64,000 nt of DNA from UMGS1975 sp959600905 (GTDB taxonomy: Bacteria > Bacillota > Clostridia > Christensenellales > QAND01). The notes below the pieces were generated by a model. That model saw only the letters and a list, made by a program, of their open reading frames with translations, was not told the origin of the DNA and made no database searches. Each line of letters starts with the position of its first letter. Within the stretch, counting starts at the first letter, position 1. The stretch is from NCBI GenBank assembly GCA_959600905.1, contig CAUGNO010000004.1, forward strand, positions 115,317 to 179,316, in the 5' to 3' direction. The position numbers were made by a program, and so were the translations under genes. Positions 50,693 through 59,524 of the stretch are shown here, one piece after another.

Positions 50693-51185
50693 GAGTATGA
50701 TGACAACGGCAATGGAACAGATCAAGCAGATGGTGGATGTGAACACCATCATCGGCGATCCGGTTCAGACGAGGCAGGGCAATGTGATTTTGCCGATTTC
50801 CAAAGTCAGCTTTGGATTTGTAGCAGGCGGCGGAGAATACGGCAAGGGAGGCAGCATCCGGGAAAGCAATAAAGATGCGACGGAAAACCCCTTTGCCGGC
50901 GGCAGCGGTGCAGGAATCTGCATATCCCCGGTTGCCTTTGTAGTGGTAGAGGATGAGACGGTACGCTTGATGCCGGTAGAATCCAACCACGCTATGGAAC
51001 GGGTAAGCGAAGCGATCCCGCAGCTCATTGGCCTGATCAAACATTTTGGCTGTAAAGGAAAGGGACAAAAGCAAGGACAAACAAAAGAAGAATGCTGCAC
51101 AGAAACGGTGGAACAGAAACCCTGCGGTGATGAGGACATTACCTACAAACAGACGGTTTCCGTAACAAAAACAGAATCGGAATGA
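50679..51185 (+). CDS. gerW: GerW/YtfJ family sporulation protein
   Basis: A 168-residue protein with the family core MVDVNTIIGDPVQTRQGN, ILPISKVSFGFVAGGGEYG, FAGGSGAGICISPVAFVV. GerW is a spore protein required for normal germination in Bacillus. The C-terminal 40 residues hold several Cys and a Lys/Gln-rich segment that looks lineage-specific. TTGGAGGG precedes ATG 50679. Confidence 0.9.
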   Translation: MHPIESMMTTAMEQIKQMVDVNTIIGDPVQTRQGNVILPISKVSFGFVAGGGEYGKGGSIRESNKDATENPFAGGSGAGICISPVAFVVVEDETVRLMPVESNHAMERVSEAIPQLIGLIKHFGCKGKGQKQGQTKEECCTETVEQKPCGDEDITYKQTVSVTKTESE

Positions 51186-51204
51186 TCTGCCGGACGCAGC
51201 AAAG

Positions 51205-51240
51205 AGGAGCGGTGCATAAAAGCATCGCTCCTTTTCTTTT
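51205..51240 (+). terminator. Intrinsic terminator after gerW
   Basis: Stem AGGAGCG(GTGC) / (GCAT)CGCTCCT followed by TTTCTTTT. It ends the scpA-scpB-DUF2953-gerW unit. Confidence 0.88.
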
Positions 51241-51328
51241 GCTCCGATTTATTGTCTTGCGCGGAAAAAGCACGCATATACTGGAAATATATCGAAAGGA
51301 AACAAGGAAGAGTGCGTAGGGGGTAGAG

Positions 51329-52456
51329 ATGAAACGGAAAATTGCAATATGCTTAGCAATGCTGATGCTTTGGATTCCCTGTTCGGCAGCAAAAGCAATG
51401 CCAGAGGTGTCTTCTCACAGTGCCTGTGTCATCGATATAGATACAGGACGGATCCTGGCGGCAAAGAACGAGAATGAAAAATCAGAGCCGGCCAGCATTA
51501 CGAAAATTATGACGGCTCTGATTGCGCTGGAAAATGCAGACCTCAAAAAGGTAGTCACCATTCCCAGCGCCGCGGCCGGTGTAGAGGGAAGCAGCATCTA
51601 TATCAAAGCAGGGGAAAAGTATTCTCTGGAGGACCTATTGTACGGGCTGATGCTGCGCAGCGGCAATGATGCCGCGACGGCTATTGCCATCGACGTTGCA
51701 GGCAGCGTGGACGCTTTTGTGGAAAAAATGAACCAGAAAGCGCAGGAGCTTGGTTGTACGGGTACGCATTTTAACAACCCGCACGGCCTTCCAGATGAAA
51801 ATCACTACACAACGGCCCACGATATGGCGTTGATTACTGCGGCGGCTTTGCGCAACGATACCTTTGCAAAGATTGTTTCCACCAAAAACTATACCGCAGA
51901 GCCGGATGGAGCGGGGGAAACGCGATCTTGGCAAAACAAAAACAAACTTTTATGGCAGTATGAGGGTGCCATTGGGGTGAAGACAGGATATACCAAAAGC
52001 GCAGGCAAAACGTATGTGGGCGCAGCAGAACGCAACGGAATCCGGATCGCTGTGGTTGTGTTGGGTGCAAAGGATATGTGGGGAGACGCTGCAACGCTGC
52101 TGGACGATGCCTTTGCCTGCTATAAACAGGTAGACTTGATAAAGGACGGGCAATCCACAGGGGTAACGCCAGTGTTGGAAGGGCTTTCCAGCGAGGTGGA
52201 AGGCATAACAGAGGGAAGCTTGTCCAAAACGCTGACAAAAGAGGAGCAGGAAAGGATTGTAACCAAGTGCGTTTACCAAACCCCGCTTTATGCGCCAGTT
52301 ACGAAGGGAGACATCATCGGCAGCATGCAGGTGTATTTAGACGATGAGATGATAGGCTCTGTGCCCATTGTAGCGGCAGCGGACGTGGCTGCCTATGATT
52401 TTGCTCATTGTCTGGATAAGGTGATTCGCCAATGGATCACAAACCTACTGCCTTGA
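51329..52456 (+). CDS. dacB: D-alanyl-D-alanine carboxypeptidase (DacB-like)
   Basis: A 375-residue class A low-molecular-weight PBP. Signal peptide about 1-23 (AKA-M). Intact active site: S56-I-T-K59, S111-G-N113 and K-T-G in GVKTGYTKSAG, then a PBP5_C beta domain and a C-terminal amphipathic membrane helix (DKVIRQWITNLL). It trims the terminal D-Ala of stem peptides; in B. subtilis DacB acts on spore cortex. The scpB...gerW-dacB-rluB order fits dacB, but spmA/spmB, usually next, are missing. dacF is an alternative name. Confidence 0.9.
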   Translation: MKRKIAICLAMLMLWIPCSAAKAMPEVSSHSACVIDIDTGRILAAKNENEKSEPASITKIMTALIALENADLKKVVTIPSAAAGVEGSSIYIKAGEKYSLEDLLYGLMLRSGNDAATAIAIDVAGSVDAFVEKMNQKAQELGCTGTHFNNPHGLPDENHYTTAHDMALITAAALRNDTFAKIVSTKNYTAEPDGAGETRSWQNKNKLLWQYEGAIGVKTGYTKSAGKTYVGAAERNGIRIAVVVLGAKDMWGDAATLLDDAFACYKQVDLIKDGQSTGVTPVLEGLSSEVEGITEGSLSKTLTKEEQERIVTKCVYQTPLYAPVTKGDIIGSMQVYLDDEMIGSVPIVAAADVAAYDFAHCLDKVIRQWITNLLP

Positions 52457-52480
52457 CAATCAGCCCTTGTCCGATATAAT
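52453..52480 (+). promoter_or_regulatory. Promoter of the rluB operon
   Basis: TTGACA (52453-52458, overlapping the dacB stop), 16-base spacer, TATAAT (52475-52480). Confidence 0.8.
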
Positions 52481-52537
52481 AAAACTAAATTTCATGATGG
52501 GGTGCTATGCGCTTTTCATCGGGCAGGAGAGGCTTAG

Positions 52538-53275
52538 ATGCGGCTGCAAAAGTATATGGCAGACTGCGGCGTGGCTTCCAGACGGAAGTGTGAGGAGATC
52601 ATCGCCGAGGGAAGAGTAAAAGTGAACGGGCAGACCGTAACGCTGCTGGGTACAGCGGTCACGCCGGGCAAGGATACGGTAAGTGTCGACGGACATAAGA
52701 TCGCCCCGCATCATAGCAGGGCGTATTTTCTGTTCTATAAGCCCAGGGGCATTGCGTGCACGATGAAAGATGAACGGGGACGGCGCTGTGTAGGGGATTA
52801 TTTTACCCAGCAGAAGCGGCGCCTTTTTCCTGTTGGGCGGTTGGATTATCATAGCGAAGGGCTGCTGTTGATGACGGATGACGGAGCTTTTACCAACCAA
52901 GTGACGCATCCAAAGCATCATGTGCAAAAAATATATCAGGTAACAACGGACAAGCCGTATTCGCAAAAACTGGCGGATGCGCTGATCCAGGGCATAGACA
53001 TCGGGGAGCCGCCGCTGGCCAAGGCCATAGCGGTGACGTTTCAAAACCGAACAGACGGCAGAGGACAGGTGAAAATTGCTATTGAAGAAGGAAGAAACCG
53101 CATTATCCGCCGGATGATGGAGGTGCAGGATATGCAGGTGCTGCGGCTAAAGCGTATCCAGATCGGTCAGATAGAGCTGGGAGATAGAAAGCCCGGCACA
53201 TATGAGCGATTGACCCATGAGCAGGCAATGCGTGCGCTGGAAAAGCCGCCGGCCTATGTAATGCGCCGGTATTGA
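52538..53275 (+). CDS. rluB: 23S rRNA pseudouridine synthase RluB family
   Basis: A 245-residue RsuA/RluB enzyme with an N-terminal S4 domain (RLQKYMADCGVASRRKCEEII) and catalytic domain with the Asp motif GRLDYHSEGLLLMTDDG near residue 105. It probably isomerises U in helix 89 of 23S rRNA. RsuA-type activity on 16S cannot be ruled out. In the cluster it is followed by the phosphatase pair. Confidence 0.92.
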   Translation: MRLQKYMADCGVASRRKCEEIIAEGRVKVNGQTVTLLGTAVTPGKDTVSVDGHKIAPHHSRAYFLFYKPRGIACTMKDERGRRCVGDYFTQQKRRLFPVGRLDYHSEGLLLMTDDGAFTNQVTHPKHHVQKIYQVTTDKPYSQKLADALIQGIDIGEPPLAKAIAVTFQNRTDGRGQVKIAIEEGRNRIIRRMMEVQDMQVLRLKRIQIGQIELGDRKPGTYERLTHEQAMRALEKPPAYVMRRY

Positions 53276-53285
53276 GGGAAACACC

Positions 53286-53894
53286 ATGAAAGTATATCTG
53301 CTTCGCCATGGGGAAACGGAATGGAATGTGCAGCGCCGTGTGCAGGGCGCGCTGGATTCCCCCTTGACGGAAAATGGAATACAACAGGTAAAAAACGCTG
53401 CAGAACGGTTGGCAAACGTAGAGTTTGACGCGGCCTTTGCCAGCCCATCTCCCAGAGCATACCGCACAGCACAGATCATAGCAGAGCCGCATAAGGGGCT
53501 GGCAATCCAAAAGGAAAACAGCCTGAGGGAGTTTTCCTTTGGCGTGTATGAAGGGCATAGCCTGGACAATATGCATGTGGAATGTCCGGAGCTATGGGGG
53601 CAGTTTGAAACAACCCCTTCTTTGGTTACGAGTCCGGGGGGAGACTGCATGGTGGCCCGCGTAGCGGAAAGCCGCCGGTTTGTTGAGAAGCTGACGGCAC
53701 AGTATATGCACAAGCAGATATTGTGCGTATCCCATGGATTCGGTGTCTGCTATTTTCTTTCGGCGGCGCTGGGAATCCCGTTGGAGCATTCTCATAAGTT
53801 TGCTTCTGGAAATACGGCGCTGACCATCATAGAGTTTTTGGCGCCGGATAGGCCTCTGGTGCGTACATTTGGCGATACCAGCCACAATGAATAA
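53286..53894 (+). CDS. Histidine phosphatase family protein, copy 1
   Basis: A 202-residue phosphoglycerate-mutase-like phosphatase. Catalytic RHGETEWN (His8), Arg in the PRAYRTAQ segment, the acid LREFSFG and the second His in VSHGFG are all present. Substrate unknown (cobalamin-like ribazole phosphatase and broad-specificity enzymes look similar). It is clearly paralogous to the next gene. Confidence 0.88.
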   Translation: MKVYLLRHGETEWNVQRRVQGALDSPLTENGIQQVKNAAERLANVEFDAAFASPSPRAYRTAQIIAEPHKGLAIQKENSLREFSFGVYEGHSLDNMHVECPELWGQFETTPSLVTSPGGDCMVARVAESRRFVEKLTAQYMHKQILCVSHGFGVCYFLSAALGIPLEHSHKFASGNTALTIIEFLAPDRPLVRTFGDTSHNE

Positions 53895-53924
53895 ACGATA
53901 TGGATGATTGTGAGGAATTTAAGA

Positions 53925-54536
53925 ATGAAAATATATTTGGTCCGTCACGGAGAAACGGAATGGAATGTGCTGCGCCGCGTACAAGGCAGCATGGATGCGC
54001 CGCTGACGGAAAATGGGATACAGCAGGCAAAGAACGTAGCCAAACGGTTGGCAAAAGTGGATTTTGCAGCAGCCTTTGCCAGCCCGCAGATGCGTGCCTA
54101 TCGCACCGCAGAGAAAATCGTAGCGGAGCATCCGGCGATTACGTTGCAAAAAGAGCCCAGCCTCCGGGAGTTTTCCTTCGGGGATTGGGAAGGCCATAAG
54201 CTGGATGAAATGCATCTGGAGGAGCCGGAAAAATGGGATTGCTACCAGAGAACGCCGTCTTTGTTTACTGCACCGCATGGAGATTGCATGATCGCTCGCG
54301 TAGCGGAAAGCAAAGCCTTTGTTGACCGGCTGCTGGAAAACCATTGGGGGCAGAATGTGCTGTGTGTGACCCATGGCTACGCCATCCGTATCTTTATGGC
54401 GGCGGTGCTGGGTATTCCGCTGGAATCCACCCGCTTTTTTATGGCAGGCAATACGGCTGTCAGCATCATCGAATACAAACGGCCGGAGATGCCGCAGATG
54501 CGTGTGTTTGGCGACATTAGCCATAATTTAACATGA
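53925..54536 (+). CDS. Histidine phosphatase family protein, copy 2
   Basis: A 203-residue paralogue of the preceding protein, with RHGETEWN, MRAYRTAEK, LREFSFGDWEGH and VTHGYA. ATG 53925, after TGAGGAA, aligns exactly with the first copy's start; ATG 53904 has no binding site. The two proteins share long identical stretches, indicating tandem duplication. The stop overlaps the next start (ATGA). Confidence 0.88.
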   Translation: MKIYLVRHGETEWNVLRRVQGSMDAPLTENGIQQAKNVAKRLAKVDFAAAFASPQMRAYRTAEKIVAEHPAITLQKEPSLREFSFGDWEGHKLDEMHLEEPEKWDCYQRTPSLFTAPHGDCMIARVAESKAFVDRLLENHWGQNVLCVTHGYAIRIFMAAVLGIPLESTRFFMAGNTAVSIIEYKRPEMPQMRVFGDISHNLT

Positions 54537-55774
54537 AGAGGGTTATTATCATTGGGGGCGGCGCGGCAGGCTGTATGGCCGCATATATGGCAGCGGGCTG
54601 CGGGGCCCAGGCCGTGCTGTTGGAAAGTACTCCCAGGCTGATGAATAAAGTGCGCATCACCGGCAAGGGGCGCTGTAATTTGACCAATGCCTGCGATACT
54701 GAGGCATTTTTGGCGCATATCATACACAACCCCAGATTTTTCAGAAGCGCTTTTGCTAGATATGACAACCAATGGCTTATGGAACTGTTTACAACTCTAG
54801 GCGTACCGTTGAAAGTAGAAAGAGGTCAGCGCGTATTTCCGCAAAGCGACCGAGCCCATGACATTGCAGATGCGCTTGCCGCTGCTTTGGCGGAGCGGGG
54901 CGTTGAAGTGTTATACAAAACAAGGGTGAAAAGTCTGGTAGAAAAGCAAGGGCGCATTACGGCCGTACAATGTGAGCATGGCAGGACGATTTCCGGCGAT
55001 GCATTTATTCTGGCTTCCGGGGGGCTAAGTTATCCTCTGACAGGATCAACGGGCGATGGATATGCGTTGGCGCAGCAGGTTGGCCATACGGTCACGCCGT
55101 TGCAGCCCTCGTTAGCGCCGATTCAGGTAGAGCAGGCATGGGTACAGGAAGTAGCGGGCCTTTCGCTGAAAAATGTATGCCTACGCGCAATAGTAGCGGG
55201 TAAGCAGGTTTTCTGTGAACAGGGAGAAATGCTGTTTACCCATACAGGGGTTTCGGGGCCGCTGGCGTTGAGCGCATCGGCGCATTTGGAAAAACAGACC
55301 TGGCCCCAGACAAAGCTGTTTATAGATTGGAAACCTGCATTGGATGAGGGGCAGCTAAAGCAACGTTTAATTCGAGAGATGCAGTTTGCCCCGAACCGAG
55401 GAGCAAAGACAATGATGCTTCAGCTTGTGCCAAAGAGCATGGCGGACGTTATGCTTTCCCTGGCGGGTATTCCAGCTCATTTGCCTTGCCATGACATCAC
55501 AAAGCAGATGCGTGCTATGCTGATGGCTCAGCTCAAACGCATGGAGCTTACTGTGCGAGACGTAGGTCCCATGGAGGGAGCCATCGTGACAAAGGGCGGA
55601 ATACAAACAAAGGAGATAGATCCCAAAACAATGCAAAGCAAACGCATCCAAAACCTGTACGTAGCAGGGGAGGTTTTGGATCTGGATGCGTATACCGGCG
55701 GATACAATCTTCAAATCGCATTTTCAACAGGTGCGGCGGCGGGGACGGCGGCTGCGCAATCAGCAAATCAATAA
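54533..55774 (+). CDS. HI0933/YtfP-like FAD flavoprotein
   Basis: A 413-residue NAD(P)/FAD-dependent oxidoreductase of the HI0933 family. FAD dinucleotide-binding site IIGGGAAGCMAA near residue 7; family motif ITGKGRCNLTN near 42; FILASGGLSYPLTGSTGDGY near 160; C-terminal FAD contacts LYVAGEVLDLDAYTGGYNLQIAFSTG. The substrate is unknown. It precedes cmk, a common clostridial neighbour. Confidence 0.9.
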   Translation: MKRVIIIGGGAAGCMAAYMAAGCGAQAVLLESTPRLMNKVRITGKGRCNLTNACDTEAFLAHIIHNPRFFRSAFARYDNQWLMELFTTLGVPLKVERGQRVFPQSDRAHDIADALAAALAERGVEVLYKTRVKSLVEKQGRITAVQCEHGRTISGDAFILASGGLSYPLTGSTGDGYALAQQVGHTVTPLQPSLAPIQVEQAWVQEVAGLSLKNVCLRAIVAGKQVFCEQGEMLFTHTGVSGPLALSASAHLEKQTWPQTKLFIDWKPALDEGQLKQRLIREMQFAPNRGAKTMMLQLVPKSMADVMLSLAGIPAHLPCHDITKQMRAMLMAQLKRMELTVRDVGPMEGAIVTKGGIQTKEIDPKTMQSKRIQNLYVAGEVLDLDAYTGGYNLQIAFSTGAAAGTAAAQSANQ

Positions 55775-55788
55775 AGTGAGGAACGACC

Positions 55789-56463
55789 ATGCAAAAACAC
55801 TGTGTAATCGCCATAGACGGCCCGGCAGGTGCGGGGAAAACGACAATGGCCAAATGCCTGGCAGATACGCTCGGCATCCACATCTTGGATACGGGCGCTT
55901 TGTTTCGCGCTTTGGCGTTGTGCGCACTTCGTAAGGGCGTAGACCTAAAAGACCATGAGGCCGTAAAGCAAGCGGTCGAGGATGCTAAAGTGACCATCGA
56001 GGTAGGAGAGGCAGGCCAGAAAACCTTTTTAAACGGAGAAGATGTATCCAAAGCAATCCGTACGCCGGAAGTGGGAGCCGGCGCCTCTACCATAGGCGCG
56101 GTAGGATTTGTAAGAGAGGTGCTGACAAAGCAGGTGCGGCGCATTGCAGCCGAGATGTCTGTCGTTGTGGATGGAAGGGATGTGGGCACCGCGATGCTGC
56201 CCAACGCGGATGTGAAGTTTTTTCTAACGGCAAAGCCGGAGGAGCGCGCAGAGCGGCGGCGTAAAGAGCAGGAGGCCAAGGGCCTGCATGAGCCCTTTGA
56301 ACAGGTGCTGGCCGGGATACAGAAACGGGATTATGATGATTCTCATCGCGCGATTGCGCCGCTCAAACAAGCGGAGGATGCGGTGGTCATCGATTCCACA
56401 TACGATTCGCCGGAGGATGTGCTGGCAAAAATGGTTACTGTGGTGGAGGAAAAGCTGCTATGA
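55789..56463 (+). CDS. cmk: (d)CMP kinase
   Basis: A 224-residue nucleoside monophosphate kinase. P-loop IDGPAGAGKTTMAKCLA near residue 8, DTGALFRALALCA near 33 and VVVDGRDVGTAMLPNA near 127, with EERAERRRKE in the lid. It phosphorylates CMP and dCMP for pyrimidine supply. The cmk-plsC-ispH/rpsA order is widespread in Clostridia. It overlaps plsC by four bases. Confidence 0.95.
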   Translation: MQKHCVIAIDGPAGAGKTTMAKCLADTLGIHILDTGALFRALALCALRKGVDLKDHEAVKQAVEDAKVTIEVGEAGQKTFLNGEDVSKAIRTPEVGAGASTIGAVGFVREVLTKQVRRIAAEMSVVVDGRDVGTAMLPNADVKFFLTAKPEERAERRRKEQEAKGLHEPFEQVLAGIQKRDYDDSHRAIAPLKQAEDAVVIDSTYDSPEDVLAKMVTVVEEKLL

Positions 56464-57056
56464 CGCCTTTGTATACCATAGCATGGCCCATTGTTTGGGT
56501 GATCCTAAAGCTCTTTTTCTTTCTCAGCGTAAAGGGAAAGGAGCATATGCCAAAAAAGGGGGCCGTTGTCATTTGCGCCAATCATGTGCATGCATTGGAT
56601 CCGGTAGCCCTGGCCATGGTGCGCTACCGCCAAATTCATTTTATGGCGAAAAAGGAATTGTTCCGTAAAAAATCTGTCAGCTGGCTGCTGACGGCGCTGG
56701 GCGCCTTTTCAGTGGATAGAGAGGGCAATGATATCAAAGCCATGCGCAAGAGCATGGAATACCTAAAGAGCGGTGAAGTGCTCGGGATTTTTCCGGAAGG
56801 TACACGAAGCAAAACGGGCCAGCTTTCTTTTCATGAGGGTGCAGTCACGTTTGCATTGCGCACAGGCGCTGTGCTTGTGCCTGCCGGCATGGCTGTTTCA
56901 TTCAAGCCTTTCCGCCGGCATCGTGTTGTTGTAGGAGAACCGCTGGATCTATCCGCTTATCAGGGAAAAAAGGCCAGCAAGGAAGACATCGCAACGGTCA
57001 ATCGAATGTTAGAGGAGCGCGTCATGGCGTTGACGGAGCGGGCGAAACAAAAATGA
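56460..57056 (+). CDS. plsC: 1-acyl-sn-glycerol-3-phosphate acyltransferase
   Basis: A 198-residue membrane-associated acyltransferase. N-terminal membrane helix about 5-25, the HX4D motif CANHVHALDPV near residue 41, and FPEGTRSKTG near 117. It forms phosphatidic acid from lysophosphatidate. The gene overlaps cmk and the IspH-S1 gene by four bases each, so it is tightly coupled. Confidence 0.9.
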   Translation: MTPLYTIAWPIVWVILKLFFFLSVKGKEHMPKKGAVVICANHVHALDPVALAMVRYRQIHFMAKKELFRKKSVSWLLTALGAFSVDREGNDIKAMRKSMEYLKSGEVLGIFPEGTRSKTGQLSFHEGAVTFALRTGAVLVPAGMAVSFKPFRRHRVVVGEPLDLSAYQGKKASKEDIATVNRMLEERVMALTERAKQK

Positions 57057-59221
57057 AGCTGATACAAGGAAAATACAATGGATTTTGTTTTGGCGTGAAA
57101 AGCGCGGTAGAAGCTGTAGAGACGGAGCTGACCTGTACCAAACCGGTCTATATTTTGGGGCCTATCATCCATAATCAAGGCGTTGTGGACAAGCTGGAGG
57201 CAGAGGGCGCGATTACAGTGGAGAGTGTAACGCAAGTCCCAGAGGGCAGTACGATGGTGATACGCAGCCATGGTGTGCCGCCGGAGGTGTACGATCAGTG
57301 CCGGCAAAGAAACATCCGCATCGTAGATGCGACCTGTCCGTTTGTGGCACGCATACACGATATCGTGCAAAAGGCCTGCCGTGACGGTTGGCAGGTAGTG
57401 ATTGCTGGGCAGAAAGAGCATCCCGAGGTGATAGGGATCAATGGATTTTGCGGCAATAGGGCCTGGATTGTACAGACGGCGGAGCAGGTTGAGACGCTGC
57501 CGGGCGCAGAGCGCACCTTCTTGGTGGCGCAAACGACGTTTGTACAGGAAAAATTTGAGCAAATCGCCTCGGTGATGGCTAAAAAATATCCGTCTTTTAG
57601 AAAGCAGAATACCATCTGCCAGGCCACCCGGCAGCGGCAGACAGAAGCGTATGAATTGAGCCAAAAATGCGATGCGATGATCGTCATTGGCGGCCGCCAC
57701 AGCAGCAACACAAAAAAATTGGCGCAAATCTGTAAAAACAATTGTAAAAATACCTATATTTTGGAAAGTAGCGCGGAGTTGCCTGTTGAAAATCTGGAGT
57801 TAAATGGTATAATAGGTATTATTGCAGGTGCATCGACACCGCAATGGTCAATCAGGGAGGTAATTGCCAGAATGAATGAACAAGATCTCAACACCACTGT
57901 TTTAGAAGAACAGGTACCCGCAGAGCAGGCGCAAGCCCAGCCGGAGGAAGCGGTTGAAGCTGTACAGGCCGAAGCTGCCCCCCAGACGGAAGCGGAAAAG
58001 CCGGCGGAGGAACCAGAACGTGAGCTCACACCCGAAGAGTCTTTCGAGCGTGATCTTGAAAAGACGATGGTGCGTATCCGCCCCGGTCAGGTGAAAAAGG
58101 GAACCGTGGTGCAGATCGTAGGAGACGATGTTTTTGTAAACATCGGATATAAAGCGGACGGCATCATTCCGCAGGCCGAATTGTCGTTGGATCCCAAAGC
58201 GACGGCTGCCGACATCGCTAGCGTAGGCGATGAGATCACGGTAGAGATCGTAAAGGTCAACGATGGTGAAGGCAATGTGCTGCTGAGCCGTAAATCCATC
58301 GAGCGTAGAGAGCAGGATAGGGCTGCCATTGCTGAGCTGGAAGACGGCCGTTACTTTGATGTTACCATCAAGCAGGCTGTTAAGGCCGGTGTGCTGGCCG
58401 AGTATCGCGGCGCCCGCGTTTTCATCCCTGCTTCCCAGCTTTCCAACCGCTATGTGGAAAATCTGGAAGAGTTCGTTGGGAAAAAGGTAACCGTTAAGGC
58501 GTTGGAAGTAGATAAATCCCGCCGCCGCATCGTCGCTTCCCGCCGTCAGGTTTTGCAGGAAGAGGCCATCAAGGCGCGTAAGGAAAAATATAAGCAGTTC
58601 GAAGCAGGCCAGCATGTCAAGGGCATTGTACGCCGCATTACGGATTTCGGTGCGTTCACAGACATCGGCGGTGTAGATGGATTGATCCATGTAACGGACT
58701 TGTCCTGGGGCCGTCCGAAACATCCCTCTGATATTGTAAGCGTTGGCGATGAATTGGAGCTGGAGATTCTTTCTGTAAATGCTGAAACCGAGCGCATTGC
58801 GCTGAGCTTGAAGGCTTTGCAGCCGAAGCCGTGGGATCATGCCGCGGAACGCTATCTGGTCGGCGATATTGTAGAGGGCCGTGTGGATCGCATTGCACCG
58901 TTCGGCGCATTTGTAGAGCTGGAGCCGGGCCTGTTTGGGTTGGTTCACATTTCCCAGGTTGCTACCCGCCGCATCGATAAGGTGGAAGACGAACTGCGTG
59001 TGGATGATGTCATCACCGTCAAGGTGTTGGATGTTGATCCGGAAGCAAAGCGCATCAGCCTATCCCGCCGTGCGGTGTTGCAGCCGGAACGCGAGCGCCC
59101 GCAGCGCAACCATGATTCCTATGATGAGGATAGGGAGCCGTCTTATAAGCTGCCGCCGATTGAAGAGGCGAAGGTCACTTTGGCGGATTTCTTCCCCAAA
59201 ATGGATGATTTTGAAGACTAA
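57053..59221 (+). CDS. ispH-rpsA: Fused 4-hydroxy-3-methylbut-2-enyl diphosphate reductase / ribosomal protein S1
   Basis: A 722-residue fusion. Residues 1-about 272 are IspH, the last MEP step: Fe-S cysteines in GFCFGVKSA (Cys12), DATCPFV and NTICQATRQRQ; RSHGVPP; GGRHSSNTKKL. Residues 274-722 are S1: an acidic linker and four S1 domains (starting near VKKGTVVQIVGDDVFVNIG, GRYFDVTIK..., GQHVKGIVRRITDFGAF and GDIVEGRVDRIAPFGAF). Such fusions are known in Clostridia. Uncommon is an internal promoter (57786-57813) and an in-frame ATG 57872 behind GGGAGG at the domain border, which could make a separate 449-residue S1. Confidence 0.95.
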   Translation: MKLIQGKYNGFCFGVKSAVEAVETELTCTKPVYILGPIIHNQGVVDKLEAEGAITVESVTQVPEGSTMVIRSHGVPPEVYDQCRQRNIRIVDATCPFVARIHDIVQKACRDGWQVVIAGQKEHPEVIGINGFCGNRAWIVQTAEQVETLPGAERTFLVAQTTFVQEKFEQIASVMAKKYPSFRKQNTICQATRQRQTEAYELSQKCDAMIVIGGRHSSNTKKLAQICKNNCKNTYILESSAELPVENLELNGIIGIIAGASTPQWSIREVIARMNEQDLNTTVLEEQVPAEQAQAQPEEAVEAVQAEAAPQTEAEKPAEEPERELTPEESFERDLEKTMVRIRPGQVKKGTVVQIVGDDVFVNIGYKADGIIPQAELSLDPKATAADIASVGDEITVEIVKVNDGEGNVLLSRKSIERREQDRAAIAELEDGRYFDVTIKQAVKAGVLAEYRGARVFIPASQLSNRYVENLEEFVGKKVTVKALEVDKSRRRIVASRRQVLQEEAIKARKEKYKQFEAGQHVKGIVRRITDFGAFTDIGGVDGLIHVTDLSWGRPKHPSDIVSVGDELELEILSVNAETERIALSLKALQPKPWDHAAERYLVGDIVEGRVDRIAPFGAFVELEPGLFGLVHISQVATRRIDKVEDELRVDDVITVKVLDVDPEAKRISLSRRAVLQPERERPQRNHDSYDEDREPSYKLPPIEEAKVTLADFFPKMDDFED
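57786..57813 (+). promoter_or_regulatory. Promoter-like site inside ispH, upstream of the S1 half
   Basis: TTGAAA (57786-57791), 16-base spacer, TATAAT (57808-57813) preceded by TGG. Downstream at 57855-57860 is GGGAGG, then the in-frame ATG 57872 that begins the S1 part. All elements needed for independent S1 expression lie inside the ispH reading frame. Confidence 0.65.
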
Positions 59222-59231
59222 GACTCACGAT

Positions 59232-59261
59232 AAAAAGCACCGGAATTCCGGTGCTTTTTTT
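59232..59261 (+). terminator. Terminator between ispH-rpsA and the zinc-ribbon gene
   Basis: Perfect stem AAAAAGCACCGGAA / TTCCGGTGCTTTTT followed by T residues. A-run and T-run make it usable in both directions between converging genes. Confidence 0.92.
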
Positions 59262-59276
59262 GTAGCCTGTAAAAAC

Positions 59277-59489
59277 TTAGGCGTCGATCAAAAAATCCAG
59301 CACATTCTCGCCGGTGGATGTCTCAGAGCGGTACAGCTCGGTAAACCCACAGTTGGTACAGGAAACGGTGATGAATTTTTTGTTCTGTATATCGAATAAC
59401 TTGGCCATTGTGCCGCCCGTGGCCTGGAACTGATCGTGCTCAAAGGATGTACATCCGCATTTCGGACAATGATAAACCTGTTTTTCCAT
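59277..59489 (-). CDS. Small zinc-ribbon nucleic-acid-binding-like protein
   Basis: A 70-residue protein with two CxxC pairs, CPKCG near residue 8 and CTNCG near 44, and FITVSC-NCGFTE-Y, typical of a zinc-ribbon family annotated as DUF2082-like. It lies just downstream of rqcH on the minus strand (36 bases apart), so it may be co-transcribed. Function unknown. AGGAGG lies just before the start on the minus strand. Confidence 0.8.
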   Translation of the reverse strand: MEKQVYHCPKCGCTSFEHDQFQATGGTMAKLFDIQNKKFITVSCTNCGFTELYRSETSTGENVLDFLIDA

Positions 59490-59524
59490 AGATAAACCTC
59501 CTAGTCATGACAAAGGATATCCCC

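Noticed and set aside
51258..51300. SigE-like CATATACT upstream of dacB
   Set aside because: No -35 partner at proper spacing; too weak to list as a promoter.
57902..58948. 348-codon antisense open frame over the S1 repeats
   Set aside because: Produced by the repetitive codon pattern of S1 domains; no independent support.
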